Positions 22,281 through 33,998 of a stretch of DNA of 64,000 nucleotides are shown here, one piece after another (the stretch's first letter is position 1; every line of letters starts with the position of its first letter). The DNA lies in the NCBI GenBank assembly GCA_008704415.1, contig VXIS01000161.1, forward strand, positions 38,139-102,138, given 5' to 3'. Both the position numbers and the translations under genes were made by a program. Source of the stretch: Sphaerosporella brunnea. Taxonomy: Eukaryota; Ascomycota; Pezizomycetes; Pezizales; Pyronemataceae. The notes beneath the pieces were generated by a model. The model was not told the origin of the DNA. It saw only the letters and a list, made by a program, of their open reading frames with translations, and ran no database searches.

Positions 22281-25200
22281 GAAACCTAAAACAAAATGTT
22301 TTTTGTGTGACCTCCCACCTCCACCACTTCTTTTTGTTTTGGGCCCGCGGGACAGCCTGAGGCGCGATAGCAATTGCCCTTTTCTCGAGAGTCGCGCGTT
22401 TCGAATTCTCCCAGGTGTTGGTGATGGTACTCTACTTTGCTGGATGTACCGAGATGTATCTGCATAGCGAATGGTAGCCTTTGCCAGCCTCGCGTGCTTA
22501 CGCGTGATCCAAATCTGTTCAGAGCAGCAGTGCTGGATATCGCCTCTAAAGAGCTAAAGGTGGAGGCTGGCTATGGCGTGATCAACCATGATTCTTCGGC
22601 TGCTGTTCGTTGCCATTTGCCGGTCACCAAAGTGCCGGACTGACATGCTGACAAAGCCTGTCATCGGTGAGCGAGTGAGTTGTTGTGAAAATTCCTGTGC
22701 GTGGTGGCAAACCACCAAGGTCAATTTGAGATCGTTCTGGTCCCACAGTTAGAAGCTTGACGATTGTAGCTCGTCTCTGCGATGAGGATTGGGTTTTTGT
22801 GTGCCGGATGGAGACCGGGCGCGAGCAAGCGCGTGCGCTCGCTCCCGAAGCCAGTGAGCGAGTCGAATATCTCTCGTTACATTCGAATCATAACAGATAC
22901 GATTCGGAGTCGAACTGTGTCTCAGGCGGTGCGGGGAAAACTGTGGTTCCTTTCTTGGTACCACCAGGATATTGGGTGTGCGTTCGGGGAGGTATTGTCT
23001 GTGTGTCGACAGCATTTAAACAGCCTCGAACTACTGGGGACCTTCCCATCGCTATATAGAAGGCCGATGGAACGGCGGTTTCAGGTTCTATAAGCAATAG
23101 AACCGGGCCTGTAGGCAGGCCGGATAGAAAGGGAGGGGGGGGGATACCCACGAAGGGAGATAGAACTTGAGCTCGTGTAACGTTCTCTGGCCGATTGGCT
23201 TCCCCGGTGGGTTTTCGGCTTTTGGCCAGTACATTTTGAAATACTTGGCGTCGCGAGTCTTCCGACCGGTATCCTTTGCTCTGGGCTTGTACGTCGTCTC
23301 AGCCTGATCTTGTTGTCAGCACCGTGACCTGTTAATCCCTAGGGCTACGTGCCTTTTCACACTGCTCACCTCCAATTGGTAGCACTTCCTCCAGGACCAC
23401 AAATAGGCGATTCTCGTTAAGCCCCCGGGACCCCTTCGGCTTACCCCCGCGCTTTTTCTTGGGCGGGGAGCTCGAGGGGTTGCTGTCGCATTCTGCCTGC
23501 TGTTATCAGTGAACATACGCCGAAGAAGCCTTGTTCAAGTTGAAACTTACCTTTGGATGTGCGAGCAGCCATGAGGACAAACGACGACAACGATGGACGA
23601 GCGATAGTGGGCACGTTCCGGTATTTCTGAAAGAGGCCTGTCGAAGATTTTGTCCGCTAGCCACAACCCCCGCCGGAATTTTCTCTAGGACCCATAGAGC
23701 GACGGGAAGGCCCCCATTTTAGTCAAGAGTGCGACAGACTGAGAGGGGTAGCCTTGCTCTGTTGGTGAAGAAGGAAAAGCCTGCCGTAACGTAACATCGT
23801 GTGCCCGTATTTCAAGATGAATGTCCGGTTTGTGAATGTCGCTTCTGCGGTTTTAAGGCCGGCGAATCTGTACCGCGGTGTTAGAAATTAGAACAAACCA
23901 CATTTCACACCCATCGGGATGACCTTATTTCGAACGCTTTATACCTACTCGGTTTGTGGGTACTGGGGGAACAGCCTGAGGGTGGCGAGAGTGAGGCACT
24001 AATCAATGATTCCCGGCTGAGTTTGAAATATTGCAAACACGCCATGCCCTGATCGGGAGTGTGCCTATAGTATAGATACTAATATAGTCGAGTACCAAGG
24101 GAGACTTGCTAGGAACAGGCTCCGTATGTTCTGCAAAGAAAGCTGGGAATTGCAACACTTGAATCAGAGAAGCATCCTTTCATGAAGTTCATGGAGGATA
24201 ATTCATGGGGCAGATGACCAGCTGCGCATGCGCGACTGCGCACGGCTATGTACTGAGCACCGCGGCCCTCAATCTCACCGAGTACCCCACCCGGAATGGA
24301 CACCTTTCTCTAGAGTTTTATATACTTCAGACTGTAAGCCAGTTCGGCTCGCCAGCACTACCGGGACATCACCCCAGGTCACTCGGATAGATTTGACGGC
24401 AATGTGGTGGAGGCGTTTCCAAGGCTCTCGATATCTAGACAGTAGAGATATAACACTGATGCCTGGTCGTCAAAAATAAAGCCTTAAGCTCCATATATGT
24501 TCATCATCTCGTGGCACTGTGACATCGTCCATTTTTAGATTCACAGCGGTGCCATGTTTACAAGTGAATCATGCTCGTACGCCCCGACGAAGCCCATGTT
24601 CCGATGAAACTGGGAATGCCAGAGCCCAGGGAGGAAGTTGTTGGGCCTCCGTACATGGGATATGACCAACTGAACTTCAAAGGATGCCAGGGCACAGGTT
24701 GCTTGCCGAAAACCGCAGTAGGGCTCGATAAAGATGGTTCGATTAAGTAGCTTTCTGGCACACAATATAAGTTTAGGTAAACTTACCCTATAGATTACAG
24801 CGCTTGAGAGAGGTATAAAACTTTGTTTGATGCGCCGCCGGCGGCGGCCTCACCATCAAGAAGCTCGGCATCCAGGAGAAAGTGCCACTGCACAAACTCG
24901 TAGCCAGTATTTCAAGTACCGCAGCCGTAAAAGTCCTGTGTGGGAACTTGCAGACAACGCTGTTAAGTTTTGGGAAGAAACAAAACCCTTCGCACAACGG
25001 TCAGGCTTCTTCACACACCTTCCAACGCTGTTCCTTCGGAGTGCTGATTGAACTGGAAGACGAGTTTGTGGAGATGGCATTGGACTCAATTTAGGGAGGG
25101 AGCGGCGGTGGGAGCCCGGACGTTGAGAAAAAAGCGGGATCCATGAGCCGTCACTCAGTCTCGGCATTACCTTATTTTATGCAGTGTAGTTTTGTCTCAA

Positions 25201-25302
25201 CTCGGTATTGATTTCAGAAACGTATTAAAATGGATGGTATTACAATGTTCGTTTTGAGTGTAAATAGTATTTATCGACCCCTAAACTGCAGGGCGCTAAT
25301 CT
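22281..25302. other. no gene seen between the direct repeats
   Basis: About 3 kb. Short frames at 22757-23059 and 24882-25094 (IKKLGIQEKVPLHKLVAS...) look partly protein-like but carry no recognisable domain or intact gene structure. If the flanking repeats are LTRs, this would be the interior, but I see no gag, protease, reverse transcriptase or integrase motif. Confidence 0.4.
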
Positions 25303-25750
25303 ATTTTTGTAAGTTGGCGCCTTTTCTACTTCCTCAGCCTTCCCATGCCCAAATTTTGTCTTTTGAGGCTTCCGTCGGGGATTGAATAGCCCTCGATATC
25401 AACTACTTCACTGGGTACCGCTTTCGATGGAGTGTTTTAAACTCCTACCACAGTACACAGCATATCGGCGGCTGGCGACTGGCCATGCGAGGGAAGTCAC
25501 ACTTTGTGGCAAGTACTCAGCCATCACTTCCTCTGACGACAGCTCCTGCCCCCACCCCAGCCCACAAAAATATGCAGATTAGACCGCCAGCTGAGCGCTA
25601 CTCTATAGCTCTAATTGGCCACGTTCTTATTAAAAGTTGACGCCGAACTTTGAAGTGTCCAGCCGAAGTATGTTGTTTCGCTTTTCCTGGATAATGTGCG
25701 TGAAATCAGGCATACAAGCTCAATGCGGGCGATCAAAAGAGTGGAACACA
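25303..25750. repeat. dispersed direct repeat, copy 2
   Basis: Second copy of the repeat described at 21717, about 3.6 kb away in the same orientation. No GNAT-like gene lies beside it, so only the upstream-type segment was duplicated. It is more compact than copy 1. Confidence 0.6.
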
Positions 25751-26194
25751 AAAACAGAATACACGCGACCGTTCCTGCCTCCTGTGACGCCGACCCGAAA
25801 GGCGGAACAGCCATTTTATGTCTGCCCCCCCCCCCCGGCTTTACCAAAAAGGTCAGCTGTGGATGCCTTCAATCTGCAGCTGCATATCTTGTGCAACTAT
25901 TCGGCGCCTCCCGGGTCTTTTCCAGATAGATAGCTGCTTTGGTTTCCCACTAACGCTCATAATCACTCTTCCGCAGTCTGGCCTCCCTAGGACAGCCCCT
26001 GTGATGCCGCCATTGAGGGGGCAACCTTTCCTTGGAAACTGGGAGGTCCAGAAGATAAACTGGTTGGATTTGGCCCGGTAGATACTTGTTACGTATTGGA
26101 AGTTGTTTTTCCGTTACACGTGATTAGGTGGATTAGGGTTCGGACGCTTCCTTATTCGATGTCCTATAAGTGCTACGCCCCACCTGCAGTCGCC
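25751..26194. other. no gene seen
   Basis: A run of about 14 C at 25825-25840 and short frames only. No recognisable element. Confidence 0.5.
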
Positions 26195-26482
26195 TTACAT
26201 ATCCACATGTTTCTGACTTCCACACTCACCGAATACATCTCCGCAACAAAAACAACCCCTAAAACCATGTTCTTCAGTCCACAGTGCATCCCCAAATGCC
26301 CCAACTTCCGCCCCATCAGTATCCGCAACCGGGGATTTCGATTCCCGCAAGTGCATCCTCGACCTCCGAATCACAACCTCAATCTCGATACCGAGCTGCT
26401 CTGCCAGGCTTTTCAATGTATATTGCTTTTCCATGTATCTTCCATAGCGGTTATACAGATAATACCGTAGAAATCCAGACAT
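26195..26482 (-). CDS. possible small protein, 95 residues, unrecognised
   Basis: Frame from ATG 26482. The first 50 residues read like a folded helical protein (YTLKSLAEQLGIEIEVVIRR); the tail is Cys/Gly-rich and may be intron read-through. Four telomere-type repeat units lie 36-59 bp upstream of the ATG. I do not recognise a family, and no second exon could be placed, so this is a weak call. Confidence 0.3.
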   Translation of the reverse strand: MSGFLRYYLYNRYGRYMEKQYTLKSLAEQLGIEIEVVIRRSRMHLRESKSPVADTDGAEVGAFGDALWTEEHGFRGCFCCGDVFGECGSQKHVDM

Positions 26483-26517
26483 TGGGCGGGCGGGAATAAA
26501 AGGCGTTTCGCCGGGAT

Positions 26518-26541
26518 AAACCTAACCCTAACCTAACCCTT
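26518..26541. repeat. short interstitial telomere-like tract
   Basis: AAACCTAACCCTAACCTAAC followed by CCTT: about four imperfect copies of the TTAGGG-type unit read on the minus strand. It could be a promoter telo-box of the small frame at 26482 or a scar of break repair. Isolated single units also occur near 11300, 35040 and 59090. Confidence 0.5.
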
Positions 26542-27412
26542 GACAACTCCGACATTGGAACAAGGTGGCCGCCTTGTGTCTGGAATTATACGGTAGTCGA
26601 GTTTCGTTTCTTCTAAGTGTGAATGAACACGAGACGCTGCTGGTTATCTGGATACAACTCAATCCTATGCCGCCGACGTGCACGCCTTCCCCTTTCAAAA
26701 AAAACGCCTACTTGTCGGTAGCTCTTAGATAGGTTTGTTATCAAAGGACGGTTTGCCAGAAGTAAATCCCCGTGTTTGTACCGCAGCGTGGCTGTACTTA
26801 CAGCAAATCGCAGAAGCCGGAAGCCAAACGGCTTTCTGGGAGAGTGTTGTTTTAGCGCTAAATCAGAGGGCATTTGGTGGCCACTATGTCTCTTTCTGGG
26901 AGGTGATTGGTTGGAAATGCGGGCTTGGATCTTATGGCTGACCGTGGGCGCCACCAGAGCGCAATTCCAGCCGACGGTCAAACAACTATCCCCCGGTACT
27001 CTCGTTTGGCCCCCGTCTCTGCAACTGCGGAAACTAGCTGCTCTTCTGAAAAAAAAAAAAAAAAGGTCTCCGCCCATAGTCTAAACTGTTGCTTGCACAT
27101 CCTGAGCATCTTCGGCTATATGTAATCTGCCAGCTTTGACTTCCCCAAATACTCTAGGCGATTGATGAAGAATGCCCTTGCAGTGAGTGTTGTTGACTGC
27201 TGAAGATTCCTACCCCTTTTCGCCATAGCCAGACCTTTTGCATGTTCCCTCTTGGGCAGGCAGGCAGCCTCTATGGTACTACTATGTTTCTAAAATTAAC
27301 ATGTACTTTACTCGTACGAAATGAATATTCACAGTCTATCACTCTCGACTAGCTCAACGAAGTTGAACGAACCCCTGTCTGAACACGTGCACTATCGCTG
27401 GAGCCACAAGAG
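26542..27412. other. no gene seen
   Basis: Frames on both strands over 26613-27084 are mirror artefacts of a GC-balanced stretch ending in an A-run at 27050-27064. No motif is seen. Confidence 0.45.
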
Positions 27413-27505
27413 ATTTTGTTTTGTTTTAATCGTATTGTATTCGGCCGCTTGCGGCCATGGCATATGGAAAGAGAAGAGACTATGCTACCCCCCGGGCCAC
27501 GCGAG
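27413..27505 (-). mobile_element. 5'-truncated LINE 3' end (copy 2)
   Basis: TTTGTTTTAATCGTATTG and the GGCCGCTTGCGGCCATGG block are shared with the LINE tail at 39474-39590, in the same orientation. Similarity fades after the CCCC run near 27490, so only the last 90 bp of the family is present. Confidence 0.55.
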
Positions 27506-27787
27506 GAACCACAAGAGACACGCTTGGTCCATTTTCGTGAGAACTCCTCCAAGTTTGGTCACGATGAGTAGAGAAGCCACTGCTGCGAAAGCTTCTACTC
27601 GTCTCCTTGGCTTGTAGCCTGCTCGTAAAGCTACAGCTTAGGCTCCAAATATTGAAAGTCGAGGCTCAATGGAAGCCACCGTAGCTCTGTATGCGCGCAG
27701 CGCGCGTAGGGTGAGAATTCAGGTCATAATTACTCTATCTAGTGGAGCAATTTGATCGGATGATCTAACAAGCAGGAAGCGAAGCCC

Positions 27788-28607
27788 TCACACTAGCCAA
27801 CGCCACAGCCCCCCCGCCCCTTGCTCCACCACCTTCCAATCTCCACCGATGTAAAGCTTCACCCGATGGTCCACATAGTCTGTTACCGTAAAGAGGTTGT
27901 GGGTGGAGCCAAATTCGGTGCCAAGGATGTTGACATCGGGGAAGTGAGAAGTTTCCGGTGACACATGGACGGCATGTGGGTGTCCAGCAATCCCGACAAC
28001 AGCTTGATCATCCACAATCTCTAAGGCCTTGCTTGCCTAGACTGCCCGTTAGATCTAGATCCCTTCGGCAAGTAGATAGGCCCGTCATGCAAAGGCTCAC
28101 CTGAGCTGAAACATATGTTCATGGAGATACACTTTCCACGGCGAAGAAGACCCAACGTGCTTTCTCGGTCTTTTCATGGGTGATGATAAGTGGAACAACA
28201 GCCCGCTTGTGGTAGCCGTGTAAATACCCTGTAGCGGCTTCAACCGCTTTTTTGGCTTCAGTTTCCAACGTCTTCTAGAGGTATTCGATGCCTATTGTAT
28301 CCGCAAATATCCCTTGCATTTTTGCGTGTGTAACATCCATGAGTACGACATCGAATTCATTCGGACCTAGGCTGTATTCGGTTGGAATATCGTGGCTGCC
28401 CACAAATCCAGAGCTGGAGAAGCGCCGGACGATCGTACCGGTGTAAGGGGAGGAGTGTCTGGCATGATACACCGCCGTTGGAGAGACGAAGACCGCCGGG
28501 CCTGTGAGTAGACTTAAACGCCTGCTGGTTGAGGAGCCTGAATATGTTTGTTGGGCTTGTTGTTTGCTGCTGGACTGTCGGACTGGTGAGGCAGTGGTCT
28601 CTACCAA
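27788..28607 (-). pseudogene. retropepsin-like gene copy 1, decayed
   Basis: Read on the minus strand, a 110-codon frame (28607-28275, ending in TAG) continues in the same phase through VVPLIITHEKTEKARWVFFA, then ESVSP, a TGA, and TYVSAQ. An intron-like GTGAGC...TCTAG (28100-28035) then leads into a 76-codon frame ending RWLV at 27788. The DSGS-like active-site position reads ESVS, and the TGA replaces a Trp that is kept in copy 2 (SSWTY). The last part (FPDVNILGTEFGSTHN) resembles the C-terminal half of retropepsin-like folds. Two stops in phase and a lost catalytic Asp mark it as dead. The family assignment is inference. Confidence 0.55.
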
Positions 28608-29164
28608 TGAAAGAAAGAAAGTCTTACGCTAATAACGTTCAACCACGTCACTTTCTGTAGAGTAAAAAAGTTCCAGAAGCTTTTGCAGGAAAGTACCTGG
28701 TGCGAGATCTTGCTGCGCTAGAATATAGAAGTAGAGAATCTACAAATTTTGCTCCCCAATCAAGCCAGTCCACTGACTGCGAAAGCCTCCACTCATCTCA
28801 CTGACAATGCCACAGTTACCATCACTAGGTGGACTCGCTAATTGCAATGAAGACCGGAAATCTGGAGATCTTCCCTGGCGGACAGGGTCACGGTGTCGCT
28901 TACCTGGCTGACAGCCCGAAACTTTTTTTTGACGTCCAGGCGTGGAACGACGCCGGATAGCGATAGTAGTTACCAGTATATGATAGATATCATCAATTCA
29001 TGCTTGCTACTGATAATCAACCATAATCGACCTTGTAATCCACCCCTTAAAAATGCAAACCTGTCCACTCAGCCAGATTATCTACCCATCTTCACCTCAA
29101 CCACAAAATTCACCGTCGCCACCACCACCCCGGCGCTGGGCGAACTTGGGATTTTTCGCCCTTG
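28608..29164. other. spacer between the two pseudogene copies
   Basis: Contains a block at 28672-28735 (plus strand, VRDLAALEYRS when translated) that is also present at 33437-33480. There is no intact gene. Confidence 0.45.
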
Positions 29165-29990
29165 TCAGACTCCGGCTGGCGGGGGTGAGTTTGTGGCCAC
29201 TTGCGGCCCGCGTTTTGGTGTTCGCCACCCGGCTCGTCCCGCTCCCGCTTCCTCCCGGGCAATATCTTCAGATTTTTGGTTTCCCTTATTAGCGAGTAGA
29301 TCCGGTAGCTTAGACTCCGAACCCCCACCAAAGTCAAGTGTCACCCGACGCTCCTCATAGTCCTCCACCTGATAGATGCTGTGATTCCAAAAAAAAGTCG
29401 GTGCCAAGGAATCGGAAACGTGAGAAGTATCTAGCTGGTGACACATGGACGCCATATAGGAATCCAGAAACAGGTTGATCATCTTCACATCCCAAGGCTT
29501 GCTTAGATTGCAAGTTACCTAGATTTCCCTCGGCAAGTAACTAGGCTCGTCACGCAAAAGCTCACCTGGGCTGGAATGTAGGTCCATGAAGATGCACTGT
29601 CCATGGCGAAAAAGACCCAACGAGTTTCCCCGGTCTTTTCATAAGTGACGACAAGTGGAAAAATCACCTCCTGTGGTAGCCGTGTACATACCCTTGAATT
29701 TTGATTAGATCTTGGCATGTTACACCCATTGCCCCACTTCTTCGGCCCGTGTTGCTTATTGGCGAGTTTATGGTAGGCCATCAGAGCCAGAGAAGCGCCG
29801 CGCGGTCGTATCGTAACTCGGAGGCCGCCCGGTGTGAAGGAGTGTCAGGCATAATGAGGCACTATTAAAGAGACGAGGACTGCCGGGCCTGTGAACAGCC
29901 TCAAGTGCTTGCTGTCTGAGGAGCTTGATTATGTTTGTCGAGATTGTTTTTTACTTGTTTGCTTGCTGAACTGTCGGGCCCTGGATGTTA
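29165..29990 (-). pseudogene. retropepsin-like gene copy 2, decayed
   Basis: Tandem copy of the preceding pseudogene, offset by about 1.5 kb. TRWVFFAMDSASSWTYIPAQ matches ARWVFFAVESVSP-TYVSAQ of copy 1, and the intron-like GTGAGC block is also shared. Here the active-site position reads DSAS, so the Asp is kept. About 50 bp upstream of it are deleted relative to copy 1, and the N-terminal part (29780-29990) is full of stops and frameshifts. Downstream of 29340 the copies no longer match. Confidence 0.5.
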
Positions 29991-31149
29991 TGTTGCTGCA
30001 TCTCAAGAAATACGGAAGTACTTCGTCCCTTCTCACCCACAGAGAGCGGGAACACTATAGAGGAAAGGGATTGAAGGAGCGAGAGGTGGCGGACAGTGAG
30101 CGTGTGGTGGAGTTGTGTGTGTAGGTAGGGGAGAGCAGAGAGAGGAGGGGTCGGGTGGTGAGTCCTTAGCTTTTACAGCCGTTCCAATAACACAAGGCCA
30201 CACGAGGGCGCTGGGAAATAGTTCTAGGGTTCGAAGGGAGGGCCGAAGGTTGGCAGAAATTTCTCATTTGAGCGCGAAGCAAAGGCTTGAGGGCGGCGAG
30301 GTTTCTTTCATATCGGCCTGACAAGAACGGCGACGGGTGAAGGGCGGAGGAAGAGGCACCCTCATTTTAAGAGCCTGCACATGCTAAGAACCTGATAGCT
30401 TGCTACCGATGAAAAATCCTAGGGAAGGCCCAGAGTTTGAAGCCACCACTGAATGACGAGATGGATGTGTTTTCCTTTGTTTGTCCTGTAATGATTTCCT
30501 GTTTTCCTATGTATTGCGTCCTTCCACTTCTGTATGGCCATAGCCGAAAGGCTGCATGCCAAAAGGAATAATAAATAAATAAATCAATAGACGAACTCTG
30601 ACTTCTGTTCTCGACCTTATACAACCATCTCCCGGCGGCCTTGTGTGGCATTGTGTTATTGGAACGGCTGTAAGTTGGCCTGTTTGGCTGGGAGGTATTC
30701 ACCAAAACCCAGCTCCAACCAGTTGACACCCTCGGGGCCACAACAAATAAAATGAAGCGAACAAACCCGAGAAGCATCTTGCATAACAGTCTGCCACTTT
30801 AGAAATAAAGTACATCATCTGGGTGTGACTTGAAATTTTGCAGGGGAATGAGCCCCTCGAGTGCGATTCTACGTGTGTACCTTAGCAGGGGCGGGGTGTT
30901 TGGAAAATGGTCATGACCATTATGTGGCACTTTCCTAGATTTTAAAGGCTTATATGACCATTATATGATGCTTGGGCACAGAAAACGGTAACATGACTGT
31001 TTTTCTTGGAAAAAAGCTCCCAGAAAATGGGATTATGTTTGTAGTCACCTGATATAACAGAAGATGGTTTCACTCCTCAAATGATCATTATAATATAATC
31101 AGGTAAAATCGAATCTCACACATCAACCAATCATGACGGGCACACATTC
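29991..31149. other. no gene seen
   Basis: The frame at 30403-30777 (minus, 124 codons) has no motif. The segment 30905-31095 repeats the word ATGACCATTAT and variants several times and is AT-rich; it may be decayed repeat sequence. Confidence 0.45.
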
Positions 31150-31346
31150 GAGTGACATCACGTGTTTCAGTGATTCATCACGCCATCGCAGCAATTGTGT
31201 TGAGTTTTTGATTCAGTCGTACATGTGTCACGAGTAGGTTTCTGGCTTCGGCATTACCAAAGCCCCCAGTTACTTTTTCATGTTGTATCTACTGGTGGTG
31301 TCGCCTTAGTTTTGGGGGTTGAGGCAGGCGAGGTGACAGCCGGGAC

Positions 31347-31377
<31 letters not shown>

Positions 31378-31440
31378 ATTAGCGCCTGACGGGGATTTTG
31401 TCCGCCGCGGCGTGGATGCCCGCCGTGCGGCGAGGGTGCG
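31150..31440 (+). repeat. dispersed repeat with GAT tract, copy 1
   Basis: Shares GAGTGACATCACGTGTTTCA, GTTACTTTTTCATG..TATCTACTGGTG and a GAT-trinucleotide tract followed by a GCCGTGCGGCGAGG block with the reverse complement of 40783-41110. Divergence is moderate, with indels. The family is unknown; there is no coding capacity. Confidence 0.6.
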
Positions 31441-31559
31441 CAGAGTAAGCATTTCAACTTATAATCCTATATATGGTTCTGTGCGCTTTGAACCTGCACC
31501 TTCACCAGATTGGGATTAATATTACCCGGAGTCATTTGAGCTGAAAGCATGCGTGCCTG

Positions 31560-31720
31560 CGGAATCAGAGTTGAGGAAGATGGAATTAAAGTGGAGCGGA
31601 TTATGGATGCGTATCGCAAGGGAGCAGTCTATGGAACGCGGGAGTTTAAAGAGCAGGTTTATAGAAGCCACCGAAGGGTGGTAGATGGAGCTTTGGGGAT
31701 TCTGGATGAGAATAAGTAGT
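31560..31720 (+). pseudogene. open-frame fragment interrupted by the MITE at 31731
   Basis: One frame reads GIKVERIMDAYRKGAVYG...GALGILDENK, stops at TAG 31718, and resumes after the MITE as LIEAARLDVSSLVYSRGRVP...QQAASEEK, stopping at 32163. Removing the element and one target copy joins the two halves in phase except for the TAG. The word GAATTAAAGTGG also occurs at 2318 in a similar context. Probably a fragment of an older mobile or domesticated gene. Weak call. Confidence 0.3.
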
Positions 31721-31730
31721 TAATTGAGGC

Positions 31731-32049
31731 CAGTGTTCTCAGTAGCCAGCCGGGCGGGCTTGTCCGGCTGCTTTAAGCAGCCAGCCCGGCGGGCTTTTTG
31801 CATCAGCCCAAACGGCCCAGCCTGCTGTCGGGCCAGCCCGGCTGCCAGGGCTTTGAGTGATCTCCTCGTAGTCATGGTTTTACACGGCGAACATCTTTAT
31901 GTACTTTTCATTTCATAGCAGTAGTTTGCATCACGGTGGTCGTATTTGCCGTCATTGTGGGCTGCAGCCCAAACAGCCGGGCGGGCTTTTTAATCAGCCC
32001 ATATCCGCCCAAAGCAGCCGGCCGGGCGGGCTGGCTGTTGAGAACACTG
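31731..32049. mobile_element. hAT-type MITE C (319 bp)
   Basis: Left end CAGTGTTCTCAGTAGCCAGC and right end, on the other strand, CAGTGTTCTCAACAGCCAGC. A perfect 8-bp direct repeat ATTGAGGC flanks it at 31723-31730 and 32050-32057. The termini belong to the same family as elements A and B, but the interior is short, GC-rich and non-coding. It sits inside a decayed open frame. Confidence 0.85.
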
Positions 32050-32057
32050 ATTGAGGC

Positions 32058-33997
32058 TGCGAGGTTAGACGTGAGTTCATTAGTGTACTCACGCGGCCGA
32101 GTGCCAAGTCCAAAGCAATTCCGACTGGCTGCAGCATTGCAACAAGCAGCGAGCGAAGAGAAATAAATTCAATAATAATAAGCCATTACAATTCTCTTTG
32201 GCCTCGCATATAACTGTGTAACTGCGGGCTGGCTGTTTTGCCGAAGGATGGTGGTTTTATCAGAGGTTGAAGAAACGCCGTCTGGCATCGCACTTCCGCC
32301 GCACTACATGGGCCCGCATGGCCGCACAATGCCAATTCGCAAGCACTTATACGTATAGTGCAGGCACTTATACACCTCGTCGTCGCACGTCCCCGGTTGG
32401 TGGGGATGGGTGGAGATGGACGACCACAATCAAAGCCGGGATCCCCGCGTCCGAACTCAGAGCAAAACAAACATTGCGCACCCAAAGCAGATGCGCTCCA
32501 CAATCCAATGTTCCCCACTCCCACCGTTCCCGCACTTGCGTGCTGCCTTTCAAAAATCGCCGCTATGGATTGTGAAAAGCCTGGGCCAGCAGAAACATGC
32601 ACGGCCCCGCTATAGCCAGCTGCCAATATTTTAAAGGTTACAATGTCTGCACAGAGAGCTCAGACCTGAGTCCTCTTCCGTCATGACTTTCAGCAAATAT
32701 GCACCAAATCCACAATGCCTGAGCCAGCTGCCCCCAAACTCGTATCCCACAGCACAGCAGGAGGAACCAACAGCAATGGGCAGACCGAGCAAAAGAACCC
32801 TACATCTGCGCCGAGCTGGCGGCTCAGAAGCGCAGGCGTCTCAACAATGGCGAATCTCTCGGCGCAGCCTGACTTTGAAGGTCAGCGCAGTCGGATTGAG
32901 GAGATTTGTCGAGGATGCGAGACACCTAGTAATGTTCTATCTGCGAACTTAACTGGATCGAATATTACTGGGACGCATGCAAGCACTACGCCCGAAAGCG
33001 CTGCAACTACACTCTGCCCGGTATTTAACCCTTCCTCAGTAAGGGGGTGCAACAGCAGCTAACAGCCATCAGGTCTTATGGAGGCAGTCCCTGAAGCTTT
33101 GGAGTCTGTGAAGCCATCGCTCATTTTCAGGTACTGGCGACGAACTCAGCGTATTATCTAGGTATATAGGGAAGGCGGCACCTTTGGAGACAAGGAGTAC
33201 AGAGCGCGGGTCTATACCAGTCACCGGCGGGTCTCACAGCGTGAGCCAGGCGCGGATGGGCAATAAATTGATTATTGGGGTCACGGCCCCAGCGTTCGCT
33301 CTGAACTTTGGTCCCCACCACTTCGTACCCTTTGACCACCATCTACACCGTGTGCGCTGCTTACTTTCCGACGAAAACATCCGTGCGACAACTAGGTCTA
33401 TATCTGCCTGCACCATACAAATAGCAAAAGCGTTTGCAGGAAACAATCTAGTCCGAGATCTTGCTGCCCTAAGATATAGAAGCACCCAAAAGAAAAGACA
33501 CCGAAAAGGCAGCTCAACAAACGGTTCAAAAGACATCGATATCCGCCTCAGCTCCAGAACCAAAACCTACAGTTCTTGCAGTACGCGAGCAATTACATAT
33601 CGATATCGGAGAGGTAACTGGCCATGGAGGGGAGCCTCGGCTTGATAGGGCACAACAGTTGTTTTCTTCTTCAATATGTTTTTTCCAGCACAAAGATGCT
33701 AGTCTATGCTTTAATCGCCACTGGCTATAGCTGGCACCGGTCTGATCCATCGTCAATCTATCAGGTGTGAGCTTCGTCCCGTGGTTCTATCGCACCGGAA
33801 GTAGAGATACGGTGATATCCAGCTGGCCGATTACGCACTTGGAATTTCCATTTCCATTTCCATTTCTATTTCCATTTCAACCCGCTCTTCAAGCGCCACT
33901 ACAATCCCCCCTCCTTCCCCTCCCGCATCCCGCATCTGCCCTCCATCTTCCCCACCTTCCCACCTTCCTACCCATCTCGCCAACCTGATCACCACAG

Positions 33998-33998
<1 letters not shown>
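32058..33998. other. repeat debris, no intact gene
   Basis: The block 32340-32390 (minus) and 33385-33430 (plus) encode similar words (TTRCISACTIRI and TTRSISACTIQI), so an inverted repeat is present. 33437-33480 matches 28672-28735. A six-fold CCATTT hexanucleotide tract lies at 33846-33877. No gene could be built from the frames. Confidence 0.45.

Noticed and set aside
30403..30777. 124-codon minus frame with a hydrophobic start
   Set aside because: MLLGFVRFILFVVAP looks signal-like, but the rest shows no motif, splice continuation or upstream promoter features; not enough to call a gene.
32186..32626. 146-codon minus frame between the MITE and 32.7 kb
   Set aside because: Open frames run on both strands in several phases; part belongs to a small inverted repeat shared with 33.4 kb, and no domain is visible.
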